The notes: generated by a model from the letters alone, not told the origin. Numbered from the stretch's first letter, positions 43,916-55,650 are shown. The stretch is 64,000 nucleotides of DNA from Saccharina japonica (GCA_008828725.1 MEHQ01001933.1:136356-200355), one strand, 5' to 3'. Made by a program: numbers and translations.

Positions 43916-46584
43916 GAGGATGCACGCTGCCAAATATGTTTCATCATCAGATGCCGGGCCGCCCTGCACATATCAACCGGCCATCTTTGTGAACACTGTG
44001 ACCCTAGCGCGGCTCGGAGCTCCTGTAATGAGAACGCCCCGTTCAAATTTCATGACGCAGTCGTTGCTTTTGTCCATCGATGTCTGCTCGGTGCATCTCG
44101 GAATCTCGTGTTGGCTCCGGACCATGTAAAAGTGTTCCACAACAAACGCATACGTATATATGAGTACCTGCCTGCAAAAATGCGGAGTGACCGCACTTTG
44201 TCAAGTGAAGTGACGGCAAGTGACGGCTAAAACCGGGGACACGCGAGAAACATCCCCGTTTTGCAAGTACAGCCTGAAAATCCAATTGAATCCTGACCTA
44301 TTTTTTTTCTTGCCTTTTGGAGGGAGACAAATGTTAAGGTTCTGCGCTGACGCGCATCGCTTAATAGTGAACACGACCCCAAAGACTGTTGCTGGGAAGA
44401 CAGTACAAATAGAAGAACCGCCAACGCAGTAGCTTAATGCACTTAGGAGTTTGACCACTTCACGCGTCTGTCACGCTCCCCATTCCCACCGCTCTTGTAA
44501 TGGGCTACACCGCCGTGCTTCTTGCTACCTCGAGTACTGCCGCTGCTGCTGCTGCTGCTGTTGTACTGGTTGTGCAGCTTTGTACTGCTGCTTTATGTAC
44601 TCGTTATGTGCTGGTGAGCTGTACTACTGTTGGTGTATGCAGCGCGTAGCGTACACTTCACCTGGTATCTGTGTCTGTATATATATATGTATAAAACCGA
44701 ACTAAGCCGTAGGCCGTACGCCGTAATTGTATGTCGTATGCAAGATTTCGTCGGGGTTTTCGTTGTGTTTCGTCGGTATTGTTTTCGTGTAATTATGGTG
44801 CCGCCTTCGTCGACCACCCGCGTCACGAGCAGTAACGCGCTCGTTCCAGCCACCGCTGCCCGGGCTGGGGTTAGCCCAGGCGATTCTATGGAACATGATA
44901 GACCAGGTACCGGTACCTCTCGAAAAGGACCTCGCCTCGTGTGTACCAGGGTACGATGTATACCACGTACTACTGACTGTATCAGGTACCATGTGCCACT
45001 CTGGATGGAAATGCAAGGACTGTTTTCCCTTCAAATTAATGCCTAAATGGGTGCTCCATTTCTTCCCAGAGTCGCACACTGCTGTAAAAAGTTTCATGCG
45101 TCGGTATGACAGACCAGCCATAATCTTGATCTACTTATAGAGTGCCGTATGTATCATATTGCACGTGAGATAAGCAAATCGTATATAGATGCCTACCACC
45201 AGATTCTCGAAGTTTCATTTTGTGAACCAGAGAAAATGATCATGTCTCTCTACCGACCACTAAAAGGATGCACAATGGGTGGAGAAACTATACCCCAGAG
45301 AAACCTGCTGTAGGCGGTACTCGTGGTCTACTGCCGTTGCTTAGCCCTACGTAGACCTACACCTGGTAGGTTGTAGCCTGGCCGACGGAACAACACCCTA
45401 TATATCATAGAACCTTCCTATACGTACGAAAATGGTACAATTATCTGATATATAGCTGTACTGTTACCTTTCCCGAGAGATGCACGTGGTAAGCTCTACG
45501 GCCATTAGGTTCCCCTTCGGGGTGTGGATGGCTTGAAATCCGGGTCGTGTCGCGAGTTGAAAAGGGGAAATGCAGCCGTTCCCATATGAGCTATATGAGC
45601 TATGGCGAGGGTGGTCGAAAAATTATTTTTCGACACCTCACATAATTTTTTGTTCGTTAGGGGGGGAAGTACTCATTTGTTTCTTGCCTTAGTCATTTGA
45701 CCATTGACCACGCATCCCTTTCGAGACGGAGGGGGGGGGGTTACTACAACCAAGTGAAAAAAATGAAAATAAGGATTTTTTTTCCCCCATTTTCTTATTT
45801 CATCATGTGATCACAACGGTTGCAACGGTTTTCTATTCCGACCTCTGGGGGTGTGGTGTGTCGTTTTCTCTTTTTTCCGGACGCCCCTGGCTTTGGTGTT
45901 ATATCTTTGTTTTTTGTACGATGTGTGTTTGATTTTTGCAATGGACGTGAAAATGTGGTCGTGATTGGATATTCTGCTGAGCACCGCAGTATGTAGAGTT
46001 TTACTTTTAGAGACCTTCTGGGCAAGCCGTGCGCACAGGGTGCCCAGGGTGCCCCCCCCCCGGTACATTTTCCGTTACTCTTGACTATTTTCTATTGTTA
46101 TTCATGTTTCAGGGTGGGCTACTGTTGTAATATAGTAATCACAACCCACGATGGAACCCACATAAACAGGTATCCCCCTGTGTGTAAGCGCCATATTTAG
46201 TCATGATTACTTTCAGTACTATGCCCCCCCCTGTAAAATAGGGTACTGTATTGAGTAAGGCATGGCTTGGCACTTGCCGGCTAGTTTCATGATTGGGTGG
46301 CGAAGGGAGCCAACGAACTGCCTTGGGCACGATGTCTTACCACTCAAAAGCACACATCGAGCCACCAAACGCGCCAATTGGCCAGATGCTTACGTATAGC
46401 AGATATACAATAGATTAAATTTGTCCCGCAAATATAACCGCACGTAAGAAACTTGCTGTAGTAATACCTCTCACGACAGTACCCCATCGACACACGGTCA
46501 TAGTCAGCCACCTCACACGCCCTAGTCTTTGCTCCGTTGTCGACTGGCCATCACGACAATCCCGTATCCTAAACGCCGTCGCAG
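43916..46584. other. Region upstream of the CdsA-type gene; no certain exon
   Basis: Missing 5' exons of the CDP-diacylglycerol synthase gene should lie here or be hidden in repeats. A weak candidate at about 44803-44907 (MVPPSSTTRV...MEHDRP, ending G|GT, phase 1) fits only an alternative acceptor at 46594. A family I C-run repeat lies at 45660-45733. Nothing else is recognisable. Confidence 0.4.
45660..45733 (+). repeat. C-run-terminated repeat, family I copy
   Basis: GGGGGGGAAGTACTCATTTG, then CTTGCCTTAGTCATTTGACC and ATTGACCACGCATCCCTTTC, ending GAGACGGAGG. Confidence 0.8.
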
Positions 46585-49500
46585 CGCCGCGCGAGCCATA
46601 GAGGCTGCCGTCGGGACGGAGGACACGCGGCGGCCGCTCTTCCTCCAGGCCATCGCAGCCGCGGTCAGCCTCGCCAGCGCCTTCGGCGGCCGCGACGCAT
46701 CAGGTGGGTAAAGACGCGTGGTTTGCGGTACAGCAGTGGGTACCCCGAGTTGAGACCTCCTGAGTGAAAACCCCTCAAGAACTGGTCCCACAAATTTGGA
46801 GACAAATTCCTTGGAGTTAGTGTGGGGTATTTTTCAGTTCTGAATGGGTTAAAAGAGCGTTTGGGGTAAAAAAAGCAGTGGTAGGCATGTCCCGCCTTCC
46901 ACTAAAACGTGTGTGTGTTTTCCACGACGCAATTTGACGCGAGTCGGACGAGGTAAAAAACGGGCTGCAGCCTTCTCGCGATAAAAGATGCAAGGCACGG
47001 ACTGTAGTGGGGGGGGTGGGGGATGAGAGCCTACTGTGTGACCCCCGGGGTCTGAGCTACTACTAGGGTGATGGAGAGAGGATGAGGGACGAAGGTCATA
47101 AATGGGATATGAAAAAAAAGGAGAACAAGATAAAAAAAAATGGGAGCGTTGTGTAGTTATGAGCGCCTGTTTTGGCCTGTCAACAGGGCACTCTTCACTG
47201 GGAGGTATCTACTGCACGCAGGGGTAGCACGTCATTTTTTATGAGGGGTCTTTATTTACATTACGGGTCTCAATATACCTGCCGCATCGGCCGTAGCCCA
47301 CAACAACCGACGGCGAGAGCAAAAAAAGCAAACAAAATCCGTTTGTATAGAAAATTTATTTAGTATAAAAATTTCCGTGTATTTCTGGGGACAGCGTGGT
47401 GTAAGCTGAACCCCGATACATGAATCCCACGGCCTATTTATTAACGTAACTTCTTTGGAGCTTCAGAGGGGAAAAGTTGACGCCATCGGCCACTGATTGG
47501 CCGGGGGGTGGTATGACTACAATGATTGCAACGCAAGGAGTCGCGCACGACGCTGGGTGGAGCCTGAATCCTACGCGTACGGTTCGTCTTGCGCCCTGCC
47601 TTACTTTTTTTTTTTTTTTTTTTACTTTACTCGTAGACGGTTCATGGCAACCACACCAGTTCTGCCTTGTCTGGTTGCTGTCTTTGGGTGCCACAGGGAG
47701 TTTCTAGGCCATCTAACGACTTCAAAATGTATTATTACACGGTGGGCCGTCATAGGGAAACAGGGACCAAATATCGTGGTGAAAAAATAGGGAAATGCAT
47801 GCTAAGGTTTTTTTGTGTACCGTGGGTCCACCTACAGTAGTAAGTAGGGCCAAATCTTGTTATTAATGGTAAAAATAGGGAAATGTATAGTGTTTTTGTG
47901 CGCACCGTCGGCCCTATTAACGATATGGTCCCCCGTAATATTACGGACACCGGATCCGACGATGTGGCATAGCACCTTAGTTGGGGGGCTACTCGTGGCG
48001 AGACCTGTACGGTAGGTGTTTGTGTTTGCCGCACAGTAGGTACACCTCGTAAATAGGACCAAATGTTGGTCAATAAAAATAGGGATATATATATATATAT
48101 ATATAGGTTGTTGTGTGCACCGTAGGTGCTGTTTGCTATGCTCCCCCGCAATATCTGTCGACTAAAAAAACGCAAGCCCTCTACCGTAACAGCACGGCTC
48201 TGAACCTCTCACGTTATATGTACGCGTGGCCGGCCCCTTGAGAGGGAATCCAGACGGGGAAAGCGTCGAAAGACAAATAACGCACCATGACACCGATTAC
48301 AGCACCGGCCACACGAAGAGCAGCCTCAACCATTGGCTCTGCTGGGGGTAGTAGGGACACTGGGGTGTGCCCGGACCGCAGTGTACGGAGCTGCGTAATA
48401 CCGATAATACGCGCGCACGCATGACATGATACTCGTCGTACGGATTGCTGCACGTTCCTTCCTGTTGGTGCATGATACATATCGCAACCTTCACTCTCGT
48501 CGTTCGGTTGGTCGCAATACCTTGGGGTGGTCAATTGCAATACCTGGGTTTCAAAAAGGGTTACATAAAGGTCGCACTCGCTCGTCGTGTTTTTTGTTTG
48601 CACTACATGGGTTGGTTGGTGTACCTAGGTTCCGAAAGGATGATCTATGTTCACTCAGTTGTCATTTTTTGTCCTTGGCTGCAATCCTGGGTTTCGAAAG
48701 GCTTACGCAGTGTCGCATGCTGTACAACAATACGACGCTGTTGACGCTCGATTACAACCACGACCGCGACTCCGCTGCCGCCACCCCTGTTTGCCCTGCC
48801 CGCGTCCGGAAACCTACGCCCTATTTCCGTCTCGACCTCGAAAAACACAAACAAAAAAAATCGCGTGTGTGCGTGTCTGTCTGCCTGCTCCTCTCCCGCG
48901 ACAATGCAGCTGTGGTGATGGCGGTCGGCATGGCCCTGCTTGTGGCGCGCCGCCTGGCTCTCATGCGCGACCACTGGGAAGCGGCGAGTCTTGCCGCGGA
49001 GAGGGCTGCCGCGGGGGAAACGCAAACGAGCGGGAAAGAGCGCGCGCTGGACAAGCGGAGCAGTGACCTTTCTCCGTCGGTTTCGGGCGGCCCAATAAGT
49101 TCCGGTTCGGTGGCAGTGGTGGCGGCGGCGGTGCCGCTTCCGGGTGATTCTCCTGAGAGTCCTCATATGGCCGATGCTGCGACTGCTGCTGAAGATACTG
49201 CTACTGGTGGTGGTGGTGGTGGTGGTGGTGGTACTGATGGTGCTGATGCTAGTGCCAAAGTTATTGCTGGAGATGGTTGGAGTGGGCGGAGCGTTAGCGT
49301 GAGGGTGGTGGAGTCCGGAGTCTTCTTGCTAGCCCTCGAGGTGTCGGCGATGTTGTGGGTGCTTGGCGGCTGGTCTTCCCTCGCGGCAATCCGATTCAGG
49401 TGCGTTATCGCTAAGGTCGAAAAAACGTACGAGGCAATCCGATTAATTTCAGGAGAGCGTTTTCGTTTGGTCGCGACACCATCCATCCATCCATCCATCC

Positions 49501-51367
49501 CTCCGTTTCTACTTCCACCCCTTACCGACCCCAACCTCACTCACTCGCTCACTCACTCACTCACTTCCCACCCATCCCTCCCACCTCTCCTCAAAACCCG
49601 AACCCAAACACTGCGCCCCCGCACAAACCCCCTAGGGCATCGACGGGGGCGGCAGACGTCGTAATCCTCCTGGCCATAGTCTTCAACTCCGACAACGGCG
49701 GCCTATTCGCCGGCTCCCTGTCCAAGGTCCTCCGGCAACGACAGCGACCTTCCCAACCCACACCCCACCACCAGCCCCACCCCCACCCCGAACCACAACA
49801 TCAGCCCCAACGCCTTGCCCCCCCCAACCGACCCACCACCACCACCACCGCCCCTCCCGGCATCCTCTCGGTGGCGAGCCCTAACAAGACCTGGGCCGGG
49901 GTTATAGGAGCCGTAGCGCTAGGAACGGCCACCGCGCTGGCCTTAAGGCCGGGTCTGCGCCTCCTATCTGCGGCGTTTTCTTCGTCTTGGAGTTCCGACC
50001 GAAACGAAGGCGTTATTGTTCCTGAGGAGGCGTTTTCTTTGGGGGGTATGGGGCTGGGGCTGCTCGGCGCCGCGGGGGCGGGGATTTGTGTGGTCGGCGT
50101 GGTCGGGGACCTCTGGGAGTCTCTGCTGAAAAGGATGGCGATGGTAAAGGTGAGCGGGTGGGGGTGGCGGTGTGTGGGGTAGGTGGGGTGGAAGTGGGGG
50201 GGTAGGGGGGGGGGGGGGTACTCATTGCCTGCTTGCCTTAGTCATTTGACCATTGACCACGCATCCCTTTCGAGACGGGGAGGGGGGTTAAGCTTGGTGT
50301 AGTTTTGGTTTAGGGATGGGTGAGTGGGTGGGTACGTAGGCACAAATCAATGCAATGAAATCGGTTGGTGAAGCCGTCGCGACTTGGCCAGTTTATTGCA
50401 TTGCCTTGCGCCTACCCGCTCACCCACCCACCCACCCACGCGTTCATACGGATAACCTAAAACAATGGGTGGTGGAGGTAACGGTATGAGACTGTGTAGC
50501 TTATTATGAATCGTCACTGGTTACTCCGCAATTGTTACTTTGAGTTATCACGAGTCACGAGTTGTCACTGGTTACTTGACCATTGGTTGCGTCGATTCCC
50601 ACGAACCGCCAGTGATTGATCCGCAATTGATTGTTTCTCACATCACGAATCGTCGCTGGTTACGCCGCTATTGCGCTGCTGCCGTTTCACGAGGTGCCCG
50701 TACACGAGGTTGTGAAGGATTTTGATTCCATTCCTTAGCATCGAGTGCTTCATCTGATGTGATCTGAAGCTGCGTCCTCGCCACGCCTCTTTCCCGTCGG
50801 TTCTAAGCCCGTTGCTTTAGTGAAACCTTTTTTTCGCAACCCGCTAGTTTCGTGAACCGCTAGTTTCGTGAAACCGTTCCTTCTGCCGGCCGATACTTCC
50901 CGTTAACCGTTGTTTTCGTGAATAGCGGTAGATATTTTTTTTTCGTGAAACCGTTGCTTGTACGACCCGTTTCTTCTGTGAACCGTTTATTTCGTGATTT
51001 TTTTTTTTTCGTGGAATCGTTGCTATAACCGTTACTTCCGTTCACCGTTGCTTTCGTGAATAGTTTTTTTTGTTCGTGACAACGTTTTGCTTGTGCGAAC
51101 CGTTTCTTCTGTGACCCGTTGTTTTTTGTGAATTGTATTGTTTTCGTGACACCGTTGCTTGTGCGAACCGTTACTCCCGTTAACCTATACTCCCGTTAAC
51201 CGTTACTTCCGTGAACCGTTACTTGCGTGAACCGTCGCGTCCAGGACTCCGGCACTATCTTTCCAGGGCACGGAGGTTGCTTGGACCGGTTGGACGGCGT
51301 TCTGGCAGCAGCCCCGCTGTACTTAGCGATCGTCAGGATTTGGGCGTCAGCGATGGACGACCCATAA
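46585..51367 (+). CDS. CdsA-type phosphatidate cytidylyltransferase (CDP-DAG synthase), 3' exons
   Basis: Makes CDP-diacylglycerol from CTP and phosphatidate, the precursor of phosphatidylglycerol and other phospholipids, at a membrane. Exons: 46585-46703, 48910-49399, 49636-50149, 51245-51367 (TAA); 1246 nt, about 415 residues. Phases match at every junction. Exon 2 has hydrophobic segments ([27 protein letters not shown]) around a Gly/Ser-rich loop. Exon 3 has [19 protein letters not shown] and [13 protein letters not shown]. Exons 3 and 4 together rebuild the family signature, [10 protein letters not shown] followed by [18 protein letters not shown], with the intron falling between K and D. 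Between Asp-Asn-Gly-Gly and SPNK lies an unusual Pro/His/Gln/Thr-rich stretch (49727-49861) that stays in frame. The N-terminus and any plastid presequence are not identified, so localisation is open. Confidence 0.85.
46776..46854. mobile_element. TTAA-family MITE relic
   Basis: CCTCAAGAACTGGTCCCACA, GGAGACAAATTCCTTGGAG and GAATGGGTTAA, a single copy of the unit doubled at 13429-13617. In intron 1 of the assigned CdsA-type gene model. Confidence 0.65.
46920..47140 (+). mobile_element. tRNA-headed SINE family copy with A-rich tail
   Basis: GACGCGAGTCGGACGAGG, GCAGCCTTCTCGCGATAAAA, GCAAGGCACGGACTGTAGTG, GACCCCCGGGGTCTGAGC, then ATGGGATATGAAAAAAAAGG and further A runs. The head is missing or diverged. 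In intron 1 of the CdsA-type gene. Confidence 0.68.
47728..48155. mobile_element. Cluster of degraded TA-target MITEs
   Basis: At least three overlapping relics sharing AGGGACCAAATATCG, AAAAATAGGGAAATGYAT, GTGTACCGTGGGTCC and GGTCCCCCGTAATATTA, in the orientation opposite to the copies at 2033 and 31253. In intron 1 of the CdsA-type gene. Confidence 0.7.
50208..50282 (+). repeat. C-run-terminated repeat, family I copy
   Basis: A G run, then GTACTCATTGCCTGCTTGCC, TTAGTCATTTGACCATTGAC and CACGCATCCCTTTCGAGACG. In the intron that splits the CdsA signature, about 60 bases after the donor. Confidence 0.82.
50815..51240 (+). repeat. CGTGAACCGTTACTTC minisatellite ending at a 3' splice site
   Basis: Degenerate units of about 18-30 bp (GTGAACCGTTACTTCCGT, TTTCGTGAAACCGTTGCTTG). 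It runs to within five bases of the acceptor of the catalytic exon (51245). Confidence 0.9.
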
Positions 51368-51399
51368 CGGCTAACGTTGTATATCGTATCGAAAATTTC

Positions 51400-51711
51400 G
51401 ATATGTCGAAATATCGGACTCTCGATATATATCGAAATATCGGACTCTCGATATATATCAAAATATCGAACTCTCGATATAGATATCGAAATATCGAACT
51501 CTCGATATATATATCGAAATATCGAACTCTTGATATATATCGGAATATCGAACTCTCGATATATATCGGAATATCGAACTCTCGATATATATATCGAAAT
51601 ATCGAACTCACGCTATATATATCGAAATATCGAACTCTCGATATATATATCGAAATATCGAAATATCGTACTCTATATATATCGAAATGTCGAACTTTCG
51701 ATGTATCGTTT
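51400..51711. repeat. ATATATCGAAATATCGAACTCTCG minisatellite
   Basis: About 12 units of 25-28 bp. It lies exactly between the catalytic exon of the CdsA-type gene and its decayed duplicate. The Ile-Ser-Asn-Ser-Arg-Tyr frames are repeat shadows. Confidence 0.93.
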
Positions 51712-51800
51712 CGAGCGCTGACAGTATTTTTCCAGGCGAACGGAGGCTGCCTGGACGGGATGTACGGTCTTCTGGCAGCAGCCCCGCGGTGCTTAGCATG
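51712..51800 (+). pseudogene. Decayed duplicate of the CdsA catalytic exon
   Basis: Matches 51250-51328 closely, ending CTTCTGGCAGCAGCCCCGC in both. One inserted base and substitutions change the key motif: in the frame that keeps GGCLD, PGHGG becomes QANGG and the DRLD motif becomes DGMY. The His and the Arg/Asp of the family signature are therefore lost. A TTTTTCCAG acceptor precedes it, so it could still be spliced, giving a tail of about 80 residues that ends in TAA at about 51978, but it could not encode the active site. Confidence 0.75.
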
Positions 51801-53089
51801 CCCCACACTACCCGAAGGAGATGACTACCCCCGGGAGGCTATCTCCACCGCCCGTGCTCCTCTCGGGGGTCAGGCCGGGTCAACATACCCACGCGCCCGA
51901 GGTAGCAGTAACTGCTTGTTCCGCTGTCCCAGCGGGAGCGACGGATTTCAATTGACACGACACGGCACGGATTTTTAACGTGGAAGCGTGGTGAGCTTGT
52001 TTTTTTTTTCTCTTTCTACCAATCCGCTGGGGGATAAAAACAAATTAAGTGAAAGTAAATCGTGAAGATGTGGGCACTGGCGACGGATGAGACACTGCTG
52101 CGGCAGTGCCTTGCGCGGTGTTTTTTCGGTCTTGGCGCCGGGAACCAGCCCTCTACAGACCAAACATGTCGGGAGACATGTCAAGCAAGGCAAAACATGC
52201 AAGAAGGGTGTGGGGCCGAAGTGTTCCACACTAAAACCTAGTAGTTTGGTGTCAGTCACGGCATGTCAAGGCAAGGCAAAGCTGCTGTCTGTCAAGGGTT
52301 GAAAGACCTGTCTCCCGACATCTTTGCTACAGACAGTAGGCTGGACCCTACGCTGTCCACTAATACGTATTATTACGGAGGACCATCATAATAGTAAAAA
52401 GGACCAAGTATTGTTAGGGAAACAAAGGAACATACAAAGGGTTTTGTGCGTAACGTGGCCCTCCGTAATCATACTGTAGATGAAGGGACGCGTTTACGTA
52501 GTAATCCCCAGACATACTTGTGTCCATTCCACCACGTATAATATGGAGTGCGTTCGAGATGGGATATCCCACAAGTATGGTACCAACTCCCCTCGTATCA
52601 GTTTTTTTCTCCGTTGTACGTAGAAACTACTGTATGTACAGTGGTCCTCATAAAGTTTTGTCGGAAACGCAGAAATGGGTACCGATCAGAAGGAGGGGGG
52701 TGGTCTGGTTGGCTTGTTTTTTTAGGGGAGGGGGGGGGGGCTTCCTTTTTAGGGGGGGCTCCCATGTTACGTTACAAAGCCTGAACGTTTCAGGGACCAA
52801 AATTCCCTTACACGGGGCCGACACGACGGCATGCAGAAAGTATGTACAGGGGACGAAAGGATGGCGCGCGCATGGAGGGTTCAGCTGCTGGCTGTTGCTG
52901 CGACACCCGCCCCCCCCGTTTGGCACATCCACCAAAGAAAGCCTACGATACAACGCCATTTTTTTCTTAATGAACCCATACAAAATCAAGACTTTTATTC
53001 GAGGCGCTGTGATTGGTCACGCAACCGATTACACCAACATTTCACCTGTGGAGTCTCGAACGGGTCAATTCCTTCGTTTAGTCGAAGAA
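51801..53089. other. Intergenic, no gene seen; one MITE
   Basis: Contains a TA-target MITE (52371-52470) and GGCAAGGCAAAAC-like pieces near 52190-52275. A 282-codon open frame from 52520 runs into the satellite-like repeat and has no recognisable domain. Confidence 0.4.
52371..52470. mobile_element. TA-target MITE copy, opposite orientation
   Basis: TA-TTACGGAGGACCATC at the left and GGCCCTCCGTAAT at the right; interior AAAAGGACCAAGTATTGTTA. About 100 bp. Confidence 0.75.
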
Positions 53090-55060
53090 TGTGGTCCGTT
53101 TGGAAGGGACCTGGAGTCCTTTAGTTTTGTCGAGCGTTACGCTCACTCAATACTACAAGGGAGGTCGCTTGTGCATGCAGCTGATGGTTGCTGGGAGGAG
53201 AGCTGGACGACTGACTTCTGCCTTCGATGCACTGCATACAGCAAACAGGACTACCGTACGAGCAGTAGTCCGGATCTTACTGCGGCCGTTAGACGTCTAC
53301 GAAGATCCAAAGATATATCCGATTGTTTTCAGCGGTGGGCGGTGGCCGAAGGATACGTGGCGATTTAACCAACGAACGGGAGTACGTAGCGCAGTGCCAG
53401 GATTTGCCGAGCACAGAACAATGTTACACATCAGACATACAATAATAGTGGGATCGAAGGTGGTGATTGTTTACGCAACAGCAGGAGGGATGTACACCTA
53501 ACTTCGGCGTCCGAGGTACTGCAAACAGCAACAAACAACAGTATGAATAGTCCGCATCTTACTGCGCGCGTTACATACACGTCTACAATATGAAAGATCC
53601 AAAGATATCCGGGGTTTTTTCAGGGGTGGACGAAGGATACGGGGCGATTAACCAGCGGGAGTCGTAGCCCAGCGCCAGGCCATTGATTGACGGGTACCAA
53701 GCAAGCTTATAGTCGACTTAGTGAGATCGAAGGATATTATTGTTATTTATGCGAAGACATGGACACCTCCAGTAATTTCTGCGCCCGGTACACTGCATAC
53801 AACAAGCAGGTCCTCTAGGATTCGTCCGGATCTTACATGCGTCAGTTAGGCGCGTCTAACAGTTTACTGCACAAAGATCCAATAACATCCGCTTTTTATG
53901 AGGGGTAGCCGAATGGTACACCTGGCTATCCGCTTTTATTCCGGAGTGGCCGAAAGATACCTGACGAATATAAAACCAACGAGAGTAGCGTGTAGCCAGC
54001 ATTTGCCGAGCACAGAACACTGTCATATACCAGCAACATAGAATACATAATACAACAGTAGATAGATAGTGGAATCGAAGGTGATTATTGATCATTATCA
54101 CTCAGGAGAATTCGAAAACTAGCTTCTTCGTCCGATTCACTGTGCATACGTACAGCAAGCAGGATTAGTCCGTATCTTACTGTGCCCGTTAGACGTCTAC
54201 ATCATAAAGATCCAAAGATATCCGCTGGCCGAAGGATACCCCCGGCTGGTACCCAACGGGGGCGTTGTACGTAGCGTAGCGCCATATATATTTTTCCAGC
54301 AAGCATCAGGCAAGGTTATATAGCCCAGCTGGTGAGATCGAAGATGGTGATGCTTGTTATGAGGAGGAGATATCGACAACTATTACGGAGGACCATATTA
54401 AATAGAACCTACTGTTTACACTAAAGTCTATATATTTACCTATTTTTACTAACAATATTTGGTCCTATTTACTATGCCCCCCCGCAATAGCTTCTTCTGC
54501 GTCCGATGCACTGCATGCAGCACGCAGGATTATAGCCGTAGCCCGTATCTTACTGCACCGTTACAAGTAGACGTCTACCACTACTACTGTTACAGTACTA
54601 TACTGTACAAAGGTATAAACTAATATTTTTTTCCAGGCAGGTTCTAGGGGTGAGAGAAGGATATCTGGTGGTGATTTGTGATTTACACATCGGGCCAACA
54701 CCGCCAGTACTTGACCAGCACCAAGCAAGGTTATAGCCGACTTAGCGAAATCGAAGGTGATGCTGGTGATCGAGGAGATATGGACAGCCAGCTTCTGCAT
54801 CCGATGCACTACATATGATACAGCAAAAATAGCAAAAGATTGGCCCTTATCGTACTACAGTACTGCGCCCGTTGTACGTCTACAAAGAAAGATTCGAAGA
54901 TATCCGTTTTGTTTTTTTACGGGACGACCGAAGGATACCTATACCTGGCGATTACGAACCCAACTAACTTGAGTAAGTAAGTAGCACCAGCTCCGGCAAG
55001 GTTGTGTAGCCCAGCTATTAATAGTGAGATCGAAGGTGATGGTTGTTACGAAGAAGGAGA
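53090..55060. repeat. Diverged satellite-like tandem repeat, about 280-350 bp period
   Basis: Successive units share GATGCACTGCATACAGCAA, CCGTTAGACGTCTAC, AAGATCCAAAGATATCCG, GTGGCCGAAGGATACCTGG and GTGAGATCGAAGGTGATG. Landmarks recur near 53228, 53510, 53790, 54128, 54507 and 54800; parts continue to about 56120. A TA-target MITE sits in it at 54381-54489. Confidence 0.82.
54381..54489. mobile_element. TA-target MITE inside the satellite-like array
   Basis: TA-TTACGGAGGACCATA and GCCCCCCCGCAA-TA ends; interior AATAGAACCTACTG and GGTCCTATTTACTATG. Its insertion splits one repeat unit at AACTATT / AGCTTCTTCTGCGTCC. Confidence 0.85.
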
Positions 55061-55315
55061 GATCGACAATAACTAACTCCCGCGTCCTACGAGTACGCAC
55101 TATGTGAGGGTATTACCTACTGAGCTATAGAGGTAAAAAATCGATCGATTACCCAGCCCAGGGTAATCCTTATGACACTCTCCCCCCCTCTGAACGGCGG
55201 GATGTTTGGGACGTCGGTACCGCCGTATACGGCCGTACCCGCTTCGTTTCAATACCTACCTGTGGAACCAGGGATATGGGTTTTTTAGGAACGCATGCGC
55301 AAGCGTTTCTATAAA

Positions 55316-55400
55316 AAGAAACGTTCGAAGTGAGATTCGAACCCGTGTCCTGCCGACGACGCCAAATGTGAGAGTATTATTACCTGCTGAGCTATACTAC
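55316..55400 (-). other. tRNA-like sequence
   Basis: On the minus strand, ATAGCTCAGCAGGTAATA (strong box A) and ACGGGTTCGAATCTCAC (strong box B) are about 40 bases apart. D and anticodon arms do not fold convincingly, so it is a tRNA relic, a tRNA with unusual arms or a SINE head. A shorter relative with TATAGCTCAGTAGGTAATAC lies at 55095-55140. Confidence 0.45.
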
Positions 55401-55477
55401 TCGTAGAGATAAAAGATCGCATACCCTGGTACGTACAGCTAGAGGGAGAACTGTAGTCCGGATCTTACTTTTTGGTG

Positions 55478-55650
55478 TTTTTTTTCCCATCCCATATATT
55501 ATCTTCGCACTTCTGTCCCTCTCCCTCCATAGTCCTAACCCGGATCCGGGGTCACAAAGCAGGCTCTTCTCCCTCCTCCACACTACGGTCCGTGCCTTGG
55601 TTTTCATCGCGCAGAGGGTTCAGCATTCCCAACGCTCGTTGATGTTCATC
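55478..55650 (-). mobile_element. tRNA-headed SINE family copy, minus strand
   Basis: Plus-strand CATCCCATATATTATCTTCG, CACTTCTGTCCCTCTCCCTC, CGGATCCGGGGTCACAAAGC and CACACTACGGTCCGTGCCTT are the reverse complement of the family body. A T run at 55480-55490 is its tail. Confidence 0.7.

Noticed and set aside
44803-44907. Candidate 5' exon for the CdsA-type gene (MVPPSSTTRV...MEHDRP)
   Set aside because: Its phase 1 end does not fit the better acceptor at 46584/46585. It fits only a poor acceptor at 46593/46594, and no family motif supports it.
51211-51978. 255-codon ORF spanning both CdsA exon copies
   Set aside because: It reads the true catalytic exon in the wrong frame and then translates the AT-rich minisatellite. 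The correct frame gives the full enzyme signature and a TAA at 51365-51367.
52520-53368. 282-codon open frame
   Set aside because: It starts in unique sequence but runs into the satellite-like repeat. No domain is visible, and other units of the repeat carry stops in the same frame.
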